Origin: Trichomonas tenax
Lineage: Eukaryota > Parabasalia > Trichomonadida > Trichomonadidae
Length of the DNA: 64,000 bases
Direction of reading: 5' to 3'
Assembly (NCBI GenBank): GCA_023091735.1
Contig: JALKBU010000057.1
Coordinates: 1 to 64,000, forward strand
Part shown: positions 1 to 10,000 of the stretch, piece by piece
Numbering within the stretch: position 1 is the stretch's first letter
Layout: the number at the start of each line of letters is the position of its first letter
Position numbers and translations under genes: made by a program
Notes under the pieces: model-generated
Seen by the model: the letters and a program-made list of their open reading frames with translations, nothing else
Database searches by the model: none
What the model was told of the DNA's origin: nothing

Positions 1-44
1 TAGATATATAGACTGTGCCACTTATACCACTGGATAGACAACTA

Positions 45-603
45 TCAATATGTACATGAAAGTACTTTCAAATCGAAAAAAATATTGATCAGATAAAAAG
101 TTATGAAGGTCGCGGGACTACACCGTAAAAGGAAATTTTTTCCCTTATTTCTGCCCCATTTTTGACAAGAAGCTTTACATGTTCGAGATTTCCTTGACTT
201 GCAGCGAATGTAAGGGGACGTATGGTGGAAGAAAGTCATCAACTCCAATTAAAAATGAAGAATAATATATATTAGTGAATGTTATTTGTAAAAAATAATC
301 AAAATATATTGGTAGATCATTAAAAAAACGATAACAATCAAATGATCATGAACAATTTGATAATATTTTGCAGAATCATTTCATAGTTAACATTTGCACC
401 ATGTTCAATGAGAGACTTAGCAATCTCTATAAGATTCCCCTAAGTGTAAAAGTAAGAGGGGTCATATAACAATATAATGACTATCTTCGTAATATATTGA
501 ATATCAACCACATTTACACCTGCACCATTCTCAACAAGCAGTTTGACAATATCAAATGATTTATATTTGAAGGCTTCAATTAATGGAATATTCTGTCCAC
601 TAA
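45..603 (-). pseudogene. Ankyrin-repeat gene remnant
   Basis: On the minus strand three stretches read as ankyrin repeats in different frames. Around 590-509 the reading includes PLIEAF and IVKLLVENGAGVNV. Around 440-381 it includes IAKSLIEHGANVNYE. Around 220-120 it includes TFAASQGNLEHVKLLVKNGA. The pattern of a helix pair followed by LL..GA.(V/I) is the ankyrin signature. Stops and frame changes separate the three pieces, and no single open frame spans them. The gene may continue left of the window. Ankyrin proteins are one of the largest families in T. vaginalis, so a decayed member is plausible. The limits given are only those of the recognisable repeats. Confidence 0.7.
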
Positions 604-1355
604 ATAAAATTAATAAATGCTATCATATAATAATGATTTTCAACAGAACATGAAAAACATTACATATGGAAGAACATCATTAATTGTCCGAGCGCAAAAT
701 AATTTGATTTGATTGTAAAAAAGCATTTAAGATGAGTTATAACTATGTAAGTTTAGCATTATACTAATAAAGATCAATTGATATCTGTATTTAAAGTTTG
801 AATGCAAATATCTCCATAATGAAAATTTGATATTAAAATTTTCTTGAAAATGAAGCTATTTTTGTATTTAGGGGATCATTTCTGTTCACTACAGCATAAA
901 ATATTTTAATTTTGATATCTGGTAAAAATTGAAACCTCGCCCCTGTTTTTTTGCTATATAATTTACATGTCAATAATGGTAAATCTGCCATGTAAACACG
1001 TCACTTTTTGAGTTAACATTTCCCTTCACTACAATATCAAGCAATATTCGAACCGATAATATTCTTGTATGAATGTTTGCAACATTTTTTTTTGATCGAG
1101 ATATAATGTCAAAAATTGTAGCTCTGAATCTAAAACACGTACATTGCCTATATACACCGGTTTTGCATGTATATGTTGCTTTGTTTCATCTATAATAGAT
1201 GCTTCATTCACTCAAAAATAAAAATATCAAAATTGATTTTATGGGCAAATATGTTTTTATCGAATATATAGATCATAAACATTCCCAGCAAGCAATATAC
1301 GCTCAAAATGGACCACAAGACCCATTATTTGATGAAAAAATGAGGTAGTCACAAG
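604..1355. other. Intergenic AT-rich DNA
   Basis: No supportable gene. A 60-codon minus-strand frame (1211-1029) has no recognisable motif. Positions 961-1012 hold a TTTACATGTCAAT element, an inverted copy ending CATGTAAAC, and a GTCACTTTTT element, all spaced about 22 bp apart. These belong to the recurring intergenic motif classes of this window. Confidence 0.4.
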
Positions 1356-1363
1356 AACGGTTT
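1356..1363 (+). promoter_or_regulatory. M3-like core promoter element
   Basis: AACGGTTT lies 15 nt before the Elf1 start codon. It matches the published T. vaginalis M3 consensus, a Myb-type element (A/G/T)(A/G)C(G/C)G(T/C)T(T/A/G). A TTGACCAA stretch follows directly before the ATG, and no strict TCA(Y)(W) initiator is seen. Confidence 0.5.
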
Positions 1364-1377
1364 TTTATATTGACCAA

Positions 1378-1839
1378 ATGGGAAAGAGGAAGAAAAGCAC
1401 TCCAAAGGTTCAAAAGAGGTTTTACCGTCTCCCGAAGACCTTCCAGTGCCCGTTTTGCAACTGCCCAGATAGTGTCCACGTGAAGTTCAACAAGAAAGAT
1501 ATGTTAGCGAAAGTAAAGTGTGTTAAGTGCAAAGAGTCCGTTAAAAACATCAAAATATATCCTGTCACGGAACCAATAGACGTCTACGATGATTGGGTTG
1601 ACCAAGTACGCGAAGCCAACAAGAGCTACAACCCTGCCATCGAAGAACAGAGAGCTGATGTATACGAAGATGAGGAAACAGTATATGAGGAAAGCAGGCT
1701 TCAGTCTAACGCTAAATCTGCTGCTTCAAATCGAGAGGAAGAACAAGAAAAGATCAGCGATGCTAGCGATTCAGGTAGTGATCTAGAAATATCAGAGGGT
1801 GGTGATTCATCAATAGAAGATTCGGAAGGCTCAGTGTAA
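1378..1839 (+). CDS. ELOF1: Transcription elongation factor Elf1 (ELOF1) homologue
   Basis: The family binds RNA polymerase II and supports elongation through chromatin and transcription-coupled repair. The N-terminus is basic (MGKRKKS), as in ELOF1. A zinc ribbon follows with Cys24, Cys27, Cys48 and Cys51 in two CxxC pairs. The family motif after the ribbon is also present: EPIDVYDDWVDQ at about residues 66-77, against EPVDVYSDWID in animals. Animal ELOF1 is about 83 aa. This protein has an extra acidic, serine-rich tail of about 70 residues, seen also in some fungal and protist Elf1 proteins. The stop TAA overlaps TAAA, the trichomonad polyadenylation signal. The start is the first ATG after an M3-like element. 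Confidence 0.95.
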   Translation: MGKRKKSTPKVQKRFYRLPKTFQCPFCNCPDSVHVKFNKKDMLAKVKCVKCKESVKNIKIYPVTEPIDVYDDWVDQVREANKSYNPAIEEQRADVYEDEETVYEESRLQSNAKSAASNREEEQEKISDASDSGSDLEISEGGDSSIEDSEGSV

Positions 1840-2513
1840 AACTTTTTTTGAAATTCATATAATACACAAATGATTTATAGTTTTTATACTCAAATTACTT
1901 CAAAACTATAAGATTTATATATTTATTCTTTCGGATATCGAATTTTGAATATTATTCATTTTGCCAAAATGCACTTTCCTAGATATGAAACATCACCCTT
2001 CTCAGTGATATGATTAATATTAAAGCATATTTTGTGAATAATATCCTATTGATTCATTAATCTAATCGACAATACATAGTTTTTAATTTATGAAATGTCA
2101 TAATATGATGTATACTTTTTATTTCTGCGAAAGAAAATGGACAAAAACAACAACAAATATTTTTGACACAAGCCATTTTACATGTCAAAATAAATCAGTT
2201 GAGCAAATTTTAATGTTCTAAAAGAAGAAGCACAAAATATATATTATGCATTGTTCAAAAAATGAGTATAAGAAACATATTTATTAATGTCTTCATGAAA
2301 ATCAAACAATTTCATTAGATATTAATTCAATATTCTTTTGATTATAAACGCAATTTACAAATAGTCGGTGTATACTATTTTCTTTCATGCTTTGGTTAAT
2401 ACTGCTAAAGTCTGACCTAATACAACTTTGATTTTAAAATTTGAAAAAAAAAATAAAAAATAACCTTATTTAAATTTGTCAAAACCGCAATTTTAATTGA
2501 CCAATTTTACAAA
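1840..2513. other. Intergenic AT-rich DNA
   Basis: Nothing gene-like seen. A TTTACATGTCAAA element is at 2177-2189. Just before the Rpn9 gene, AAACCGCA at about 2485 matches the M3 consensus in reverse orientation. Confidence 0.4.
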
Positions 2514-3620
2514 ATGGAGAAAGTTAGGAATATCATTCAAGAAAATCCAACTTTACTCGAACCGATTTTCACGGAAGCCGACAACTTCTTCAACGCTAAG
2601 AAATGGTACGAGCTCGGTCAGAAGGTTCTCGATATTCTTTCTATTCCAGAATTGAGAGGCAAATGCTTCTTCATTTACAATAATTTCATTGTCGCATTCT
2701 TTGACGCATTGGATCCATTCCAGCGCGCGAAAATTATCCTCAAAGTATCAGAGGAATTGGATATACAGCAAAGCCTTCAGTTTTTGGGTCAATCTCTCGA
2801 AAAACTCGAAAAATACCCAGAACCAGCAACACTTATCAAATTGCGTATTGTTTTCTGCCACACACAACTCGGAGAATTCGAAATAGCGCTTAATCAGCTT
2901 ATCGCCATCGAAGATACAATCACAGAAAAGACAGATTTGTATGTGAGATCACAATTCCACCGCACACAGGCTGATCTCGACAAGGCACGTGGAGATTTTG
3001 ATTCTTACTACACACACGCCCTTTACTACCTCTCCACATCCAAGGATACGACAAACCAGGTCATTGCTTATGACCTTTGCATGGCAGCACTTTTCTCTGT
3101 CAGTGTTTGCTCATTTGGTGAATTAGCTTCACACAAGATTCTTGATTCTCTTGTTGGCACACCAAACGAGTGGCTCCGCAATTTGATTCTTTTGCTCAAC
3201 AAGGGCGCTCCATCTTCAATTCCAGAGTTTAATGAGAAGTTTATGCCAATTATCGTTGCTAATGAAACATTCAACCAGTTCAAGGTTCCAATCCAACAGA
3301 AAATCGCTCTTTCAGTCTTCTTACAACTTATTTTCGCTCGTCCATTCGAATCTCGTATTTTCAGCTTCGAAGAGATCGCCAGAGAGTGCCACGTTCCTAT
3401 CGATCGCGTCGAGATCCTTGTTATGAAGGCTCTTTCAACAGAACTTATCCGCGGAGAAATAGACGAAGTTGCACAGCAGCTTACAGTTACATGGTGCAAG
3501 CCAAAGGCACTCGATCTCGAGCGCCTTAAGCACCTTAAAGTCGAAATTGATAGGTGGTGTGATAAGGTCCACCAACAGATGTTTACATTGTCTCAGAGAG
3601 CTCAACCTGTCGTAGGTTAA
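2514..3620 (+). CDS. PSMD13: 26S proteasome regulatory subunit Rpn9 (PSMD13)
   Basis: A non-ATPase lid subunit of the 26S proteasome, with a helical-repeat region followed by a PCI domain. The length of 368 aa is close to human PSMD13 (376 aa). The N-terminal half has the helical solenoid pattern, with LYENF-like IYNNFI at about residue 55. The C-terminal PCI part carries the most conserved blocks: FARPFESRIFSFEEIAREC, then VEILVMKALSTELIRGEIDEV, then a W-C-K-P segment, matching the family's FEEIA / LLVMKALS / GSIDEV order. The start lies at a short leader. The stop overlaps TAAA. The gene is intact with no odd features. Confidence 0.96.
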   Translation: MEKVRNIIQENPTLLEPIFTEADNFFNAKKWYELGQKVLDILSIPELRGKCFFIYNNFIVAFFDALDPFQRAKIILKVSEELDIQQSLQFLGQSLEKLEKYPEPATLIKLRIVFCHTQLGEFEIALNQLIAIEDTITEKTDLYVRSQFHRTQADLDKARGDFDSYYTHALYYLSTSKDTTNQVIAYDLCMAALFSVSVCSFGELASHKILDSLVGTPNEWLRNLILLLNKGAPSSIPEFNEKFMPIIVANETFNQFKVPIQQKIALSVFLQLIFARPFESRIFSFEEIARECHVPIDRVEILVMKALSTELIRGEIDEVAQQLTVTWCKPKALDLERLKHLKVEIDRWCDKVHQQMFTLSQRAQPVVG

Positions 3621-4085
3621 ACTATTAGATTTTATATTTATTGCAAATCATCAGAATTTTGCATTGTTAAATCAGGCAATAATAAAACTATAAAAAGAAA
3701 ATTCTTTAATTTTTTTTTCAGCAACTTTTCAAATCTAAACCAAAACCACAGTACACCATATTCTTTAACCTATTATAATAAAGCTATATGAAATTATATT
3801 AAATCATTACTTTTTGAGAAAAAAACAAAAATGTATAGAAATTTGGTTTAGAAACATCATGCGAGCACAGCTTAATTTAATATTAAAACCTATGTATATT
3901 GTTTCGATATTGAATAAAATGCCTAAAATCGATTTTTCATTGGTAAATATTTGAATAAAATGGTTATCATAATAATTGACTTGTTTCTTAAAAAATATAT
4001 AGAATTAATAAAAATTAGTGATATTCTATAGCTTATGGTCTTCAAAAATGGTTTTATATTGAGATTTTTTTGTATCATCCAATAT
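3621..4085. other. Intergenic AT-rich DNA
   Basis: No gene or RNA seen. It holds the Rpn9 3' region, then AT-rich sequence leading to the motif cluster before the next gene. Confidence 0.4.
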
Positions 4086-4167
4086 TTTACATGACATAAT
4101 ATTTTTACATGTCAAAATTATAATGTTTCAATAATTTATTTAACAAAATAGTGATTTACATGTCAAA
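4086..4167 (+). promoter_or_regulatory. Three TTTACATGTCAAA-type elements
   Basis: Copies start at 4086 (TTTACATGACATA), 4104 (TTTACATGTCAAA) and 4155 (TTTACATGTCAAA). The last ends 21 nt before the next start codon. The same 13-mer recurs upstream of many genes in this window. Confidence 0.5.
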
Positions 4168-4188
4168 TGCATAAAAAATTTATAACGG

Positions 4189-6903
4189 ATGAGTGAAGGA
4201 GCTCGAATTCTCCGACCAGGAGCAACGACTTCCTTTGCTCCGAGGCCGTCAAACAAGACAACATACGTTGTTCCTACCTCCCATACATCTTTGGGGAACA
4301 ATATCCGCCAAATTTTCCCATCTCCGCGCGAAACAAATGTTTTAGCTGACTTTAATGCAAATTACAAACTAATGATGAACTGTGTGGCATCTTTTCTGTC
4401 ACATAACAATACAACAAACGAATTTCGGTCACAATTTAATATTGTAATAAATGGAATGGACTCATCTTACAATAATTTCCATGTAGACTTACCAAGAGCG
4501 AGCCAATCAGCACTAAAATCCGCTCGAAACACAAAAAGCCAAAACGGCGACAAATTTTTGCAAGCAATCTTTCCATTTCTCAAGCAATTCGGTACATTTT
4601 CAAAATTTATGCGAAAAATCAGGCAGAGCGGCAGCCAGCCTATACATGAAGCGATAGATATGCATTTTACAGTGATTAACGATTGTTTAGAGAAAGTTAA
4701 ACAAAGTTCGACGTCCATTACTGGTGTCCACGACTCCATTATCAGGAGATCAAAGACTTTATCCAGTCAACTAATGAATTTAAAGAGGACTGCATTGAAC
4801 GTGATTCAAGAAGGAAAAGATACAACGAAGATCACAACGGAAATTAGGAACTTTTCGCGTGTATTGAACAATTCTTTCACAAACGAGTTTGCTGATTCAC
4901 CTTTAGGACCAACACCATTAGAAAAGTTACGAAGCGACTCTTACACGTCCTGCTGTGCAATAATACACTCTATAAGGGAAGCAGGAATGTTCGATAATCA
5001 CAGTAATCAAATGTTCGAAGCTTATGATAATTTTAGATATTCAATTCAAGGATTGTTGGATAGAAATGGAATCAAAAAGAATCTCTCGGAACTCGTTGAC
5101 TGCGATGAGGAGGACATAGAGCAGATAACAATCAGGTTTAATCGCGATCAGACGTTGTTGGAAGTATTGCAACACGGCGCTGAAGTCTTCGACGACAAAA
5201 AAGTTTTGGAGTTCATTGAAATCATCACAGAAAAGGCAAAAGTCATTATAGACGAAAACGAAGCACTCAAAATAAAGATTTCTATATTCGAGAATGTGCA
5301 GAAGGAAATTAAACAAGCGAAAATCGAAAGAGATGCTGCAAGAAAGATCACTGAAGACACTAGAAAAGAAAACGAAGAAATGAGACAACTTCTCAACGAA
5401 AATATGAAGAAAATGGAGGAATATGATAAGAATGCTGGCGTTGACACTCAATTTAAGCGTGCTATCACTGAATCTATTCCTCACATCGCTTCATATCTCA
5501 ATGAAGAAGTCCCAGAACTTGATTCTGACAGAACAACTTTGATCACATTCAAGAACTTGCTTAAAGGCGTTTTCGGCCAGAAATGCCAGAGATGCGTTCA
5601 GTTCCTTGAGAGAGAAAGAAGACTCGTTGAGCAGATGTCTGCTTTCGTTGAACCAGACGAAGATATCGAGAAAACGATGTCGATGTTAGCGAAAGTCTTC
5701 AGAGAGAACCAAATGAATCTCAAATCGAGATCCATGGAGTGCTCACAGGCGAGCATCCAATTGGGATCTCAGAGAGAGGCGTTCTTCAAGATCTTGGCAT
5801 TGTTTAATGTCACTCATTCGAAAGCTGTCGATATTGGCGAATACACTTATAATACAGTCAAAGAGAATCTTGTCGAAATCAAACGCAGCGTTGATGGAAT
5901 CGTTGAAGGAAAGAGCACCGCTCAACAGCAGTTTGTTGCTGACCTCATTAAGAGATTGAAAGTTATTCTCGAGACAGAGCAAACGGAATCGATCGAAAGC
6001 TATTTGTTCCAGATAGAAACTAAACTGAGACAAGCAGAACAAGAGCACATGAACTATAATATATTCCTGAATAATACATCGCTCAAGTTATATACAATCC
6101 TCAAGAAAGAGAAGAAGACGAATGCTTCTATCGAAGATGAAGTTAACAATGCAATTGTGGAAGTTCAAAATTATGTAAATGATCTCGAAAATCAACCTAA
6201 AGAGAAGGAAACTGTTAATGCGACTGATTACACATTAGTTGCTGATAAATTGTCAAAAATACTCGAAAGGAGTATTGACAAAGAATCAGAAGAAGCAGTT
6301 CTTTCAGCAATCGATGATATGAATGATTATTTGAACAACATGAAGAAGAAATTCAAGACAGCGTCAGGAGAAGCAACAAGAAGCAGAGGTGAAATCATAG
6401 ACATTGTTGACAAGCTCCAGAACTTCTTGAATCAACCAGCAGTCATTCCTAAGGATATCGAGAAAGTTGTTCAACTCGCTGACTACTTAATCAAGAAATT
6501 ACTCGCGCAGAGGAACGACATGAAGCTCTCAGATATCACGAAATTATTCGAACCAATCTTCCAATACATGCAAAACTCTAATCAAACTGATCCATTCACT
6601 TTCATACCTGATTTCGTTTCAGAATTCGAGATTGTTGAAAGCTCTGTTCAGGCTTTGAAACCATTTGCTTTGATATTGAACAATATCTTCACTAACTTCG
6701 ATTGCCAATATTCGAGCTTCGATCCAAAGTCACAAGCTTATAACTATCTCAAAGGCCAAGTTGCACAGCTCCATCAGACACTCAACTCGATGTCTGCTGC
6801 GAAAACACATAACTTGATATTCCTCGTTTTGTCAAGATTCGTCACTTTTGTTTCTTCAATTTCGTCCGCAATCGCGATGGCATATGAAGCAAAGAAGGCG
6901 TAA
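4189..6903 (+). CDS. Large coiled-coil protein, function unknown
   Basis: A 904-aa protein that I do not recognise. The first 50 residues are Ser/Thr/Pro-rich and basic, and so probably disordered. The rest is largely helical with few prolines. A classic charged coiled coil runs at about residues 365-425, rich in KEIKQAKIERDAARK-type heptads, and shorter ones follow near 610 and 720. There is no signal peptide, membrane segment or catalytic motif. Codon use shifts from AT-rich in the first third to more regular, GC-ending codons later, which may only reflect expression-linked bias. The start is the first ATG, 21 nt after a TTTACATGTCAAA element. A cytoskeletal or scaffold role would be inference only. 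Confidence 0.85.
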   Translation: MSEGARILRPGATTSFAPRPSNKTTYVVPTSHTSLGNNIRQIFPSPRETNVLADFNANYKLMMNCVASFLSHNNTTNEFRSQFNIVINGMDSSYNNFHVDLPRASQSALKSARNTKSQNGDKFLQAIFPFLKQFGTFSKFMRKIRQSGSQPIHEAIDMHFTVINDCLEKVKQSSTSITGVHDSIIRRSKTLSSQLMNLKRTALNVIQEGKDTTKITTEIRNFSRVLNNSFTNEFADSPLGPTPLEKLRSDSYTSCCAIIHSIREAGMFDNHSNQMFEAYDNFRYSIQGLLDRNGIKKNLSELVDCDEEDIEQITIRFNRDQTLLEVLQHGAEVFDDKKVLEFIEIITEKAKVIIDENEALKIKISIFENVQKEIKQAKIERDAARKITEDTRKENEEMRQLLNENMKKMEEYDKNAGVDTQFKRAITESIPHIASYLNEEVPELDSDRTTLITFKNLLKGVFGQKCQRCVQFLERERRLVEQMSAFVEPDEDIEKTMSMLAKVFRENQMNLKSRSMECSQASIQLGSQREAFFKILALFNVTHSKAVDIGEYTYNTVKENLVEIKRSVDGIVEGKSTAQQQFVADLIKRLKVILETEQTESIESYLFQIETKLRQAEQEHMNYNIFLNNTSLKLYTILKKEKKTNASIEDEVNNAIVEVQNYVNDLENQPKEKETVNATDYTLVADKLSKILERSIDKESEEAVLSAIDDMNDYLNNMKKKFKTASGEATRSRGEIIDIVDKLQNFLNQPAVIPKDIEKVVQLADYLIKKLLAQRNDMKLSDITKLFEPIFQYMQNSNQTDPFTFIPDFVSEFEIVESSVQALKPFALILNNIFTNFDCQYSSFDPKSQAYNYLKGQVAQLHQTLNSMSAAKTHNLIFLVLSRFVTFVSSISSAIAMAYEAKKA

Positions 6904-7007
6904 TTTCCATATATTGTTTGTAAATTTTATTGTGTTTATGTTATGTTATCATTATTTTCATTATAACTCATCAAAAAATATCTTTAATTTCACAAAATAA
7001 TAAAAAA

Positions 7008-10000
7008 TTACATATCAGCGATGTTGATGTGGCTGAAGTCTTCTCCTTGCCTGACCTTGTCTCTGAGGTTCTGCGGGATGTCTCTATCGAGCTTGGAGCA
7101 CAATAACTCATCATCCTGGGAAATATCGAGCGCTCTGAGAACAGTTGTTAATTCAGGAGAGAAAACGTTGAAGTTGGCCTTGTTGAGGGATGGAATACCA
7201 ATTAAAATGGACTTAGAGAATGTTACAGCAGCAGAGATCTTAACGTTGACTTTCTCGCACTCAGCTCTGATGTTCTTGAGAACTTCGAATGCTTGTGCGA
7301 GTGGCTGCTGAATTGTTCTCTTCTGTGTCTTCAAGTTGAAGCAGAGTATGACTGCCATGTTGTGCTTCTTGACAACTGCGCAGTCTTCAGCTAACTTGGA
7401 AGCGTTGACGACAGCCATGTGATAGGCCTTCATCTGTGCTAAGACTGCTTGGAGCTTCTCGTCGTCATCATCTGGACCGAATGTGATGTTCCTTGCGCGA
7501 ACAGCAAACATTATTGTGTTCTCGAACAAAACAGTCTTGAATGGGGAATCTCCGAATCCCTCTCTGAAGTCGTGAGGAATGATTCTGAAGATGATGTTCT
7601 TGAGCTTCTGTTCTGTCTTTGAGCGTTCATCAGCGAGTTGTTCACCGATTGTGTCTCTGTGCATGATAATGATGATATCTCCATCATTGCTCTGTGTGAC
7701 ATTGACATCCATTTCATAAGTCTTTCCTTGCTCTGTCTTGAATGTCTGCTTGAACGATTTGGTGCATGGAGATGATGAATCAGCGACATCTCTGAGTTCC
7801 TGAGGAAGTCCCATGATATCTTCGATGTTCTTGGCGTTGTTGCCGAATGTTGAAAGAGATTTAGCTGTGCTATTGGCTTCAAGGATATCGAAGTTCTTGT
7901 TTGTGACAATAACAGCATCTGATGAAGATGCCTTCAAGCAATCAATATAATGAGATGGAATAGAGTCACTCTGGCCATCACTTGTGAAGTTACCAGCAGC
8001 AATATCGAGAAGACGCTCGTTTGCTTGGATGTACTTCTGATCGAGCATGGAAAGAGACATGATTGTGAACCTGAAAGTAGACAGAACTCTCTGCTGGAAG
8101 TAAATGAAAATGGCCAAGAAAAGAGCGAGAACAATGAAGCCAACGACCGGTGTCAAGATCGCCAATCTCTGCTGACTGTCGATAACTGTGTTCATATCGA
8201 CGAATGTGTTGGAAACGAGGTTATCTAAGACACCTGTTGAAAGATGAGCATCGTTGTAATGGATCATTGTGAGAAGTCTTGCATTGTCTTTGTTGAATGT
8301 ATCCGCATCATTGAGGAAATCCGTGAAGTAGCGCAACTCAGACATATCGACTTCCAATGAGAAAACATATCCGAACTTGAGGAAGAAGTCGTGATATGAT
8401 GTTCCTGTTGTACCACCGCTGTTGAAGAAGAGCTGCCTGGAGTCTGAAGAAACAAGCATATAGCCGAAGCTGATGTTGTCCTTGATGCCGAACAAAGCTT
8501 CATCGACACTATCCTCGATCTTTTCTGTTGTACCAGGATAGACATTCTTCGCGAGAAAAGATCCATCAGCGTTGAGTGGATTGTTTGCGTTGACGGCCCA
8601 AATACGCTTGATTGTCGCCATCTGGTCGTAGATGTAGTTTGCTAAGAGAGCACCGTTCTTCATCTGATAAGGAAGAACTCTGAACGAGTCTGTTGAGCGT
8701 GTCAACATGTAATAGTTGATGAATGATATGGCAATGAAAACGCAGATGCAAATTGTGACTAAGATGGAAACGAAACATGTTGGAATGCCGTGGGAATCCT
8801 GGATCTGGAGGGCGTTTTCTGCACTATCATTCTTATCAGCATCGCTGCTGATTGAAAGCTCAGAGATGTGCTGAATGATGACGATTGTTGGAATCTTGTG
8901 CATCGAATCAATGATATGTCCATACTGAACTGCTTGAACCTTGAGAAGTATAATTGCAATCGGTAGAATGATAACAGACAAAGCAGCAAAAACAATTGTC
9001 ATCGTCAGCGCGAGCTTCGAGATATCATTCGTGTATGTCATCATTGATCCAGAGATGTAGTTAGTGATTTCTGTGAGAACATCGTTAACTCTGTAGTTGT
9101 TTTCTACCATCATCATGAAGTCTTTGTTATACTTTGTGACCGTTGGGTTGAGCGTCATGTTGTCGTAATAACCGGCAATAACAGCGGTTTGATGGTTGAT
9201 GCCAGAAATGAGAGGAATGTATTGTTTGTTATTAATAACATTTCCACTGTTATTCCTGAACAAGAAGTTCATCTTAACTTTGAGAGTTGTCAAAAGAAAA
9301 GAAATATTTCCTGTGTATTGATTAGTTCCTGATCTGAGGCCTTCTAATTTATCAATATTGCTCACAAGGTTGGAAATATCATTGAGAATTTGTGATCTGA
9401 CAGAGATGAGTTTCGATGGATCTTCGGAGTTGATGATGTCTTGGACTTGAGATATGTTATAGGAAATGTTGAGCGCATCAAGGACTAAGGATTCCTGTCC
9501 GTAAACAACGCGTGATGAATAGAAGAGGATTGATGTGAAGCATGACAAGAATTCGAGCAATGTGTTGAAGATTCCGTATTTGTTCAAGATGAGAACATCA
9601 GTCAAAACAACACCGAGACCGAAGACAACAATGAACGCTAAGATGGTGAACAATGTTACACTCATATTGATAGGAACCGAAGCGCTTTTACCCATTTCAT
9701 ATAATGTGTTTTGTGCGGAGATTTCAGCATCAAGTTCTTCATTTCTATCAAGTTCTGATGAAGCACCAATAGATCCACTCGAGAGCATCGATCCCTGGTC
9801 ATTCTGTGGCTGTTGCCTTGCAGCTCCACGATCTGCTTCGGGCAAAACCATTGGAATTAATGGGAATGTTCTCTTCGCTCTGATTTCGAGCATATCGATG
9901 TTTCTCTGTATTGCAGCAAGCGCTGTGTACTGTTCTCCTTTGAGCCTATTGAAGCAGATCTTGTTTAAGAACCTCGCATAGTGTTTGTAGATGTTTTGAA

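Noticed and set aside
1029..1211. A 60-codon minus-strand frame
   Set aside because: No motif, low-complexity end, and it overlaps motif-bearing intergenic DNA.
4189..6903. Reading the coiled-coil protein as myosin, kinesin or SMC
   Set aside because: No motor, hinge or nucleotide-binding motif is present; only generic coiled-coil composition.
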